DNA from: Camellia lanceoleosa
Taxonomy: Eukaryota; Streptophyta; Magnoliopsida; Ericales; Theaceae
DNA: 64,000 bases
Direction: 5' to 3'
Assembly (NCBI GenBank): GCA_025200525.1
Contig: CM045763.1
Coordinates: forward strand, 153,332,246 to 153,396,245
The notes under the pieces were generated by a model that worked only from the letters and a program-made list of their open reading frames with translations, did no database searches and was not told the origin of the DNA. Every line of letters begins with the position of its first letter. Within the stretch, counting starts at the first letter, position 1. Shown piece after piece: positions 57,735 to 64,000 of this stretch. Made by a program: the position numbers and the translations under genes.

Positions 57735-58620
57735 ACCCCTAAACTATCGTCAAATTATCTACTTAGGCCTCATTTGGGGATAACATATTTTAGCCAAAAA
57801 ATCAAAAATTCACTATAAATTATCACATCACTCTCTCTACTTTTTTACATATATTTTCGTAAAAAATCAAAAAATTATTAAAATAGTCTATTCCCAAACG
57901 AGGCCTTAGTTCCTCAACTTTTGATTGAGTATGTCCCTAAAGTATATAAATCAAAATCTATTTAGTCCTTAAACTATTAATTGAATATATTAAGTCTCTA
58001 AAATATTTAATTCAAACATATTAATTAGTCCCTAAAAGGATTACAAAGTTAAAATATAAGTCCGTAAATATTATAAACTAGTAAAAGACCCTATCTTGTT
58101 AAAGTTTTATTTCAAAAAACCTTTAATTTTTATTCTGTTTTTGAAAAGTAAGCATAAATTCTTTTTATAATTTTAATTGATTGTTTTTGAGTTTTTCACT
58201 AAGTTCTTTTTATAACTAAACAATGTATTATTTTATTCTATTATTATTTAAATTATCTAATTTTGCTTCTTCAATATAACTAATATTCATATAATTTTAT
58301 TGGTAAGACTGAAAAACTATACTTTAATACTAATTTAAACACACAATAAAATAAAATACTTCTTTTAAAGATAAAATAAAATTTTAAGATTTTTCTGTAA
58401 TAAAATCTTAATTATGTAGGGTATTTTACTAATTTATAATATTTATGAGCATATATTTTAGTTTTTTAATATTTTTAGGGTCTAAATAGTTTTGAATTAA
58501 ATACTTTAAGGATTTAATAAATTCAATCGATAGTTTAAGGATTAAATAGATTTTTATTTATATACTTTATGGACTGAGTAGATTCAATCAATAGTTTAGA
58601 AATTAAATAGACAATCTTGT
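57735..58620. repeat. Inverted-repeat element, arms about 130 bp, interrupted by a nested MITE
   Basis: Left-arm segments AAGTATATAAATCAAAATCT, TTAGTCCTTAAACTATTAAT and AATATTTAATTCAAA (57935-58020) reappear as reverse complements at 58480-58590. Removing the MITE at 57766-57905 extends the left arm (CTAAACTATCGTCAAATTATC) so that it pairs with the right end near 58595-58615. The AT-rich centre has no gene. No target duplication was found. Confidence 0.65.
57766..57905. mobile_element. Tourist-like MITE, 140 bp, nested
   Basis: GGCCTCATTTGGGGATAAC at left and GGCCTCGTTTGGGAATAG from the right, flanked by TTA (57763-57765 and 57906-57908). Interior CTCTCTCTACTTTTTTACAT and ATTTTCGTAAAAAATC shared with 49540-49697 and 52377-52507. 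Confidence 0.9.
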
Positions 58621-58808
58621 TTTGGGAAGTAGGTTAAAAGCTAACTTTTTAATTTTTTTGAAAAAACATGTAAAAAATTAGAAAAGTGGTGTGACCCAAA
58701 AAAATTAAAAAACCAAAAAATTGATTTTTAACCAAGTTGCTAAAAGAGGCCAATAGTTTAAAGAGTAGAAAATGTAATAAACTCATATATTTATTCTATT
58801 AAATAAAA

Positions 58809-59061
58809 GGGCAAATTACAAACACCTCCCTCGAGGTTTGGTAAAAATACAGATTCTCCCCTGAGGTTTGAGAAATTACATCCCGTCCCCTGAGATTTAT
58901 ATTTCTATAACAAATTGTCTCCTGAGGTTTTCATTTTCATACAAATTCCCCCCTAATTTGTTATGAAAATTTGACCTTCAGGGGGCAATTTGTAATTTCT
59001 CAAACTTCAGGGAGAAATCTGTATTTTTACCAAATCTCGAGGGGGTGTTTGTAATTTGCCC
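58809..59061. mobile_element. Mutator-like MITE, 253 bp
   Basis: Long inverted repeats (about 80 bp) start GGGCAAATTACAAACACC at each end. A perfect 9 bp duplication TAAATAAAA flanks it (58800-58808 and 59062-59070), the length typical of Mutator-like elements. A nearly complete hairpin; no ORF. Confidence 0.93.
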
Positions 59062-59070
59062 TAAATAAAA

Positions 59071-61138
59071 TGTACAAGTCAATTAGGTATGAATTTTGTC
59101 ACACTTTTTTTTTTTTTCTTTTCTATTTCCAAATTAACCCTATGTAATTGCTTAGATTTTGATTTCAAATTTCAAATTTTAGATTTTGATAACTTTTCTA
59201 CTTTTCATCTTCCTCCATCTACATTTGTTTGTTAAATTTGTAAAAAGTTTCTTCATCTACCTTCAATCGATTGATTTTTATAGATCTACTCACCTTGTAT
59301 ATATATAAGTTTATGATGAACATATATAAAAAGTATATAGAAATGTTATAACTCAATTTTATAGAAGTCATAACTATAAATAAATAAAAAAAGAAGAGAG
59401 AGAGAGATATATAACCAAATACTACTTAAGGTAGAATCAAAGAACTCTTAAATCATAACTAAAATAATGTCATAATTAACGTAATAATGAGTCATAACTA
59501 ATACTTTAGGTCATAACCAAAGATCATAAAAATTGTAACCAAAAATACATATGATACACACCCCAATGAGACTTATATACCATAAATTTTTTCAGGATTT
59601 ATATATAGAATAATTGCAATAGAACTTATTATTTTAAATAAAATATTTTTTTTAAATGACATTTAATTACAGTAATATTACTGTCACATATTTTTGCGAT
59701 ACATTTTGTATTATTATTTGTATGAATAGCATTTACAGATGGATATAGACTGTTTGGTGATTAATGCCATTAGTTGTACATCATAAGTGCTCATTATTTC
59801 AATGTATGTAATCTCAATGGGTATTTTTAGAGGAATAATATTAGGAATTATGAAAAAAATATTATGAAATGTTTTATGAAGAGTTTTCATCTTTTGATTA
59901 GTGTGTAGTGTTTTTTTGTATATGTAATATAACGGTAGAGAAGCTTTCATGATCATTTTCATGATTTTTTTTCATGATACCTAGCATTACTTTTTTTTAA
60001 GTATTTGTTAATAATAAACTTGAAAGAGTCTAGTTAACAAATGCGATGAAGGTGTAATAAAAAAAATATCTATTTTTTTTAAAACTTATTACAATACACT
60101 TTTCACTAAATCCGTAACCCTTTCAAGCATTTTCATTTATTTTTAAAGCATTTTTTTTTTTACATCAATCCTAATACTTAATAATGCCATATGTACACTT
60201 GTTAGCAAATACCATTGTTATATATATATATATATATATTTTATAAGAGTGTGCGTCCATCAATGCCTTTAAGATACTCGTTAAAAAATAAAAAAATAAA
60301 AAAAATAAAACAAACAGGTTCAAACTTTGTCAAATATTTATTTATTTATTTACACATAAAGTGGTGTTCCAAAGTAAATTATGTCACACATGTTGGGGGT
60401 ACTTCTCTTTTTAATTTGGCTAAATTACACTCACCTCTGTTAAAATTTTTAAAAAAGTACAACATCACAAGTTTGGCATAATTATAGTGGTCTTACTTAA
60501 TATTTTAATTCATATAACAGTTGGCATCGTTTTATCAAAAATTTGTTGTTGTATGATTAAAAAATAATATTATTATTTCTTTTACATTAAAATGTACATT
60601 TTATCTTGCATATTATTGTGTTTTCATGCCATCTAAATTAGTTTTGAATTTGGAACGTCAACAAAATTCAATAGTAAAATAAATATAATTTTTAAGAAAT
60701 ATTTTAATTTAAACCCTAAAAAAGTATATATATTTTTATTTTTATCTTTTATATTTTTATCTATTTTATTTTATAATTAAAATAATATAAAATTATAATT
60801 AATATTTTATAAAAGGTGGGTATTCATTCATTTTAAATCATAAAACTCACAAAATAGATTCTGACCACGGACAATCCACTTAAGGGAAGAGGTAGATAGT
60901 ATTTTACTTCTCTTTCCCTTGCTCATTTTATAGATCATGAACTCTATTATTGGCGTTTTGATTTACTTAAACTTTCTTTCCTACTAATCCAAACAAGCTC
61001 TTGAATAATCCTCCCAGTTATCACTTGAAATATAAATAAAACTTTGGACGGTGGTACCGGAATTAGCATTTCGACGAACAAGTTAGTCTCTGTAGGAAGG
61101 TGAGTGTTTTTTTATTTTTTGAGGTTATCACTGTTGGA
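59071..61138. other. AT-rich intergenic DNA
   Basis: No gene or clear element. TA microsatellite at 60219-60239. Frames at 59714-59962 and 60215-60481 are low-complexity. Confidence 0.55.
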
Positions 61139-61450
61139 AAATCCACTTTTAGCGGCGTTTAAAAAATGCCGCTAAAAGCACAAAAAACGTTGCTATTTCT
61201 TTTCGTGACATTTAGTACCAAACGCCGACGACGCGGCCGTTGCTATAATTTTATGGCGTTTGAAAAATGTCGTTATACTAGTATAGGCGGTGTTTTTAAA
61301 AATGCCGCCAAATGTCCTACCCTAGTTGCACTATGACGTCACTATGACATTTAGCGACGTTTTTGAAAACGCCGTCATAGACATTCATACATTTTAAAAA
61401 TCTGGGATATAGTCACGTTTTTTAAACGCCGCCATAGCCTTTTTTTTAAT
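61139..61450. mobile_element. CACTA (En/Spm) terminus with subterminal hairpin repeats
   Basis: Starts CACTGTTGGAAAATCC and then carries TTTTAGCGGCGTTTAAAAAA and its complements AATGCCGCTAAAAG, ATGCCGCCAAATG, AACGCCGTCATAG in both orientations, five or more times. CACT(A/G) ends plus such GCGGCGTTT subterminal repeats are typical of plant CACTA elements. The other end was not found, so length and 3 bp duplication are unknown. No transposase is visible before 62.2 kb. Confidence 0.75.
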
Positions 61451-61490
61451 TTTTAAATTGTGCTAATTTTATATGGTTGAACAAAAAAAA

Positions 61491-61634
61491 TACCTGTCAA
61501 ACAATTATCAAGAACTAATAATTGATGTTTATTAAAATAATAAATAAACTAAGCTTGAAAAATACCTGTCAAACAATTATCAAGAACTAATAATTGATGT
61601 TTATTAAAATAATAAATAAACTAAGCTTGAAATC
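61491..61634. repeat. Perfect tandem duplication, 72 bp unit
   Basis: Two adjacent copies beginning TACCTGTCAAACAATTATCA and ending CTAAGCTTGAAA(A/T). Probably inside the CACTA element. Confidence 0.9.
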
Positions 61635-62339
61635 AAAATTAAAAATAAGAAACAATGCATTGCATACCTAAGAATAGAAACAATTCAAACTTTAAATACA
61701 TCAATTAAAATCAAAATGGTCAAGAAGTGTAATTTGCCCAAAAAAAAATAAAAAGGAATAGAAAGCACACTAATATGGCTTATAATATTAAAAATACCAC
61801 TTGTCTTCCAACTATATCCAAAGATGAGCCTAAACTATATGCAACAGATGATACATTTGGAACCATACAGTACGCTATAATCCAATTAAACAAGATAAAA
61901 AGAATTAGAGGGGGGGAAAAATAAAGAACAAGAACAAATAAAAAAAACTTCATCATATTCCCTCCAATGGCTTTTTCCCTCTCCTCTCACATAAATTCTA
62001 CATGTAGCAACTTCATATTTATCATGATGATCATTCAGAGTTAAATAGCTTCTCACAATCAAATAGAGTTAGGTTTCAAATTAATTTTTATAACATAGAA
62101 GAAGCCCTTTGCGAGGAGTTTGCAGCTTATTTCTATGTTCCACCATAAAATTGATTGAAAGTTGAGGAGATTTTTCCTGGACACTCAAGTCTCTACGAGT
62201 TATTATGACCTAATGTGACAACAATCATAATACTCACAAATTACGACCTCAAGAATTAGTGATTAGAATAACAATATCATGCGTCGAGCCTGCTACATCA
62301 CATCGATAAACAAATGTTACTTCAGTGGATTTTTTCAGA
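61635..62339. other. Unassigned DNA between CACTA end and gypsy LTR
   Basis: No gene. The left border of the gypsy LTR is somewhere between about 62200 and 62400 and could not be fixed; TGTGACAACAATC at 62214 is one candidate start. Confidence 0.4.
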
Positions 62340-62758
62340 ATTCAGGCAGCAATACTGTGGGAGCTGAATAAATAGAGGAACGAAATCTGATATACCCGAG
62401 GAGCCGGTAACTGAACGGCCCCATTCTGCTCAACTAGGACGCCGAATACGTTCATAGGGCCAAATAGACTTGAGAAGGCATATGAGGGCAAATGAAAGAA
62501 TAATAAATAAAAAGTAGACTCTGGCCCCGAGGTCCAGAGAATGGATATAAATACAAGAGCTTTAGATTTGTAAAGGTATGTAAGAAACACTTCTAAAAAC
62601 TTAGTAAACAAGCTTTCTTGAGTAAAGGAACTGACTTGTCCGTCGGAGTGCTAATTCCGGCACCCCCGACCGGAGTATTTGTATCTTTTCAGGTGACTAC
62701 CTGAGGATCATTGGCGTCTTTTAGGATCTGAGGAGTATTTCCAATCCACTTCCCCACA
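62340..62758 (+). repeat. 5' LTR (3' part) of a second Tat-like gypsy element
   Basis: Holds a TATA-like GGATATAAATAC (about 62541), then GACTTGTCCGTCGGAGTGCT and CACCCCCGACCGGAG, the conserved U5-type sequence of plant Tat/Athila-like elements, and ends CCCCACA two bases before the primer site. The start is not located. Confidence 0.75.
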
Positions 62759-62760
62759 AT

Positions 62761-62776
62761 TGGCGCCGTCTGTGGG
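62761..62776 (+). other. Primer-binding site (TGGCGCC type)
   Basis: TGGCGCCGTCTGTGGG lies 2 bp after the LTR end. The first nine bases complement the 3' end of plant aspartate tRNA; this TGGCGCCGT site is characteristic of Tat/Athila-type gypsy elements. Confidence 0.85.
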
Positions 62777-62793
62777 AATACTCAAATATATCC

Positions 62794-64000
62794 ATGAAAG
62801 ACGTGACTCAAGATCCTCCGATAGCTACCGACGAGATCGCACAGAGAGACGACTTCACTCCGGCAAATACGCTCGGAAAGGAAACCGTTGCGCAGCGACG
62901 CGCCTCGAACTCTAGCCCACCAACGACTTCAACGACGGAGACGATGCAGGCGACCATAGAACAAGCCAAACAGACCAAACAGAGTTTGGACAACATCATC
63001 GCTGAGAACGAACGCCTTCGCTGCGATCTGGAATTAGAAAAAGCAAAGTCCAAACGGGCAGGGCTCAAGGTTCCTGAGCGATTCCCACGGACAGGTCCTC
63101 AACGACCTCGAGGCCAACAGCACAATGCTGACGGTCGCCGCGCCCTAACCGATTCCCTTGAAGAGGTGACAGAGGATGCACATCGCCCAAGAGGCGTCCC
63201 GCTTGACACCGTGCATATGATATACAGCCTGCCGATAGCCCCGACTGTACATGCAATTCAGTCACTTCCAAGCCCCCAGCATCAGTTCACACCAACAAAG
63301 CGACCCTGGCCCCGAGAAGCGCCAAGCATCACCTTCGACGACTCTGATTTGAGCGGCGTAACACTCCCTCACGTAGATCCTCTGGTTGTTGCGCTACGCG
63401 TAAACAGGTTCACCGTTGAACGCGTCCTTATTGACCAGGGAAGCACTTCCGAGGTTATGTACTATAAAACCTTCATCAAACTCGGGTTCAACGATTCGTA
63501 TCTGATTCCAGCTCCTTATCCACTATTCGGCTTCAACGCCAACCCGGAATACCCATTGGAAAAGATCAGTCTACCCGTTCGAGCTGGCTCCAGAACGGTG
63601 GACGTGGAATTTTTGGTCGTCAGGCTACCGTCGCCGTACAATCTCATCATGGGGCGATCATGGTTGCATACCCTGCAGGCCGTCCCAAGCACCTACCACC
63701 AGCTGCTACGTTTCCCAACGGAACACGGCATTGAGCAGATCCGTGGCTCTCAACAGTCAGCGCAAGCATGTTACCTTCTTGCCGCCAAGACGCCGAAGGA
63801 ACTACAAGTAAACTCCATTGAAGTGCCCAGTCGAGAGATCCTGGATGACGTCGGGCGTCAACCAAACGAAAAGGCCACGGAAGATTTAGACCGGGTTGAC
63901 ATTGATGGAAGCCCAGAAAAGTTTTTTATGATCGCCGCCTTTCTGAGCCAAGTCGACAGACAGCAGCTGATCACTTTCTTACTCAGCAACCTCGACGTCT
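62794..64000 (+). CDS. Ty3/gypsy gag-protease polyprotein, gag mostly missing, runs off the right edge
   Basis: A single frame with no stop runs from ATG 62794, 18 bp after the primer site, to the window end (402 codons). Residues 1 to about 178 are a charged, helical, gag-like start (TIEQAKQTKQSLDNIIAENE, LRCDLELEKAKSKRAG) and a linker. The capsid domain and zinc knuckle expected of gag are absent, so a large in-frame deletion is likely. Retropepsin follows from residue 179: ITFDDSDLSGVTLPHVDPLV, active site VLIDQGSTSEVMY (Asp214-Gln-Gly, a variant seen in Tat-type elements), FLVVRLPSPYNLIMGRSWL, then FPTEHGIEQIRGSQQSAQAC. After it, SPEKFFMIAAFLSQVDRQQL matches the segment just before reverse transcriptase. 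RT and integrase would lie beyond 64000. GC content is well above its surroundings, which suggests a young or constrained copy. Confidence 0.85.
   Translation, partial: MKDVTQDPPIATDEIAQRDDFTPANTLGKETVAQRRASNSSPPTTSTTETMQATIEQAKQTKQSLDNIIAENERLRCDLELEKAKSKRAGLKVPERFPRTGPQRPRGQQHNADGRRALTDSLEEVTEDAHRPRGVPLDTVHMIYSLPIAPTVHAIQSLPSPQHQFTPTKRPWPREAPSITFDDSDLSGVTLPHVDPLVVALRVNRFTVERVLIDQGSTSEVMYYKTFIKLGFNDSYLIPAPYPLFGFNANPEYPLEKISLPVRAGSRTVDVEFLVVRLPSPYNLIMGRSWLHTLQAVPSTYHQLLRFPTEHGIEQIRGSQQSAQACYLLAAKTPKELQVNSIEVPSREILDDVGRQPNEKATEDLDRVDIDGSPEKFFMIAAFLSQVDRQQLITFLLSNLDV

Noticed and set aside
62808..63865. Minus-strand frames in the right-hand gypsy element
   Set aside because: They are complements of the open plus-strand gag-protease frame, which has clear retropepsin motifs.

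Overview
This is nuclear DNA of a flowering plant, probably a eudicot. The grounds are introns with GT-AG borders, three recognisable plant genes or gene relics (a cytosolic chaperonin subunit CCT7, a MATH-BTB (BPM) protein and a class I TCP transcription factor), and a dense mosaic of plant transposon families. The species cannot be named from the sequence. No rRNA, tRNA, CRISPR or prokaryotic operon was seen.

Layout. 1-2707: 3' end of a Tat-like Ty3/gypsy retrotransposon with an intron-bearing antisense ORF and a 740 bp 3' LTR. 3.2-4.6 kb: two MITEs in AT-rich DNA. 4965-14070: an intact 9.1 kb non-coding LTR element (LARD) with 2.49 kb LTRs, a TGTTC target duplication, a primer site and an LTR-borne array of CGCTCGAGCG palindromes. 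14090-21325: a complete 7.2 kb PIF/Harbinger element (TTA target duplication) holding a Myb/SANT-type ORF1, a DDE transposase disabled by two stop codons, and an extra antisense ORF resembling a plant-transposon accessory protein. 21329-26145: promoter and first four exons of a CCT7 pseudogene; a 2.9 kb solo LTR sits exactly on its first splice donor, and a 786 bp solo LTR lies just downstream of exon 4. 28321-30177: a 1.86 kb inverted repeat. 33.1-41.3 kb: a LINE fragment, an LTR with a triplicated TATA/leader segment, a decayed antisense gypsy gag-pro region, and two hAT-type plus one Stowaway element nested in it.

43921-51609 (minus): a BPM-type gene of three recognised exons with a 6.3 kb first intron full of MITEs; its last exon is not found. 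56112-56564 (minus): an intact, short, divergent class I TCP gene. 57-59 kb: hAT, Tourist-like and Mutator-like non-autonomous elements, one nested in another. 61139-61.45 kb: a CACTA terminus. 62.3-64 kb: the 5' end of a second Tat-like gypsy element; its long gag-protease ORF runs off the right edge, and most of gag is missing.

The host genes show no shared pathway. What links the window is repeated insertion: CCT7 was broken by point mutation, truncation and solo LTRs, while the BPM gene has so far kept its three exons open around its insertions. The most unusual items are the spliced antisense ORF (1-782), the extra ORF inside the Harbinger element, the CGCTCGAGCG arrays shared by two LTR families, and the LTR insertion that duplicated a splice donor.
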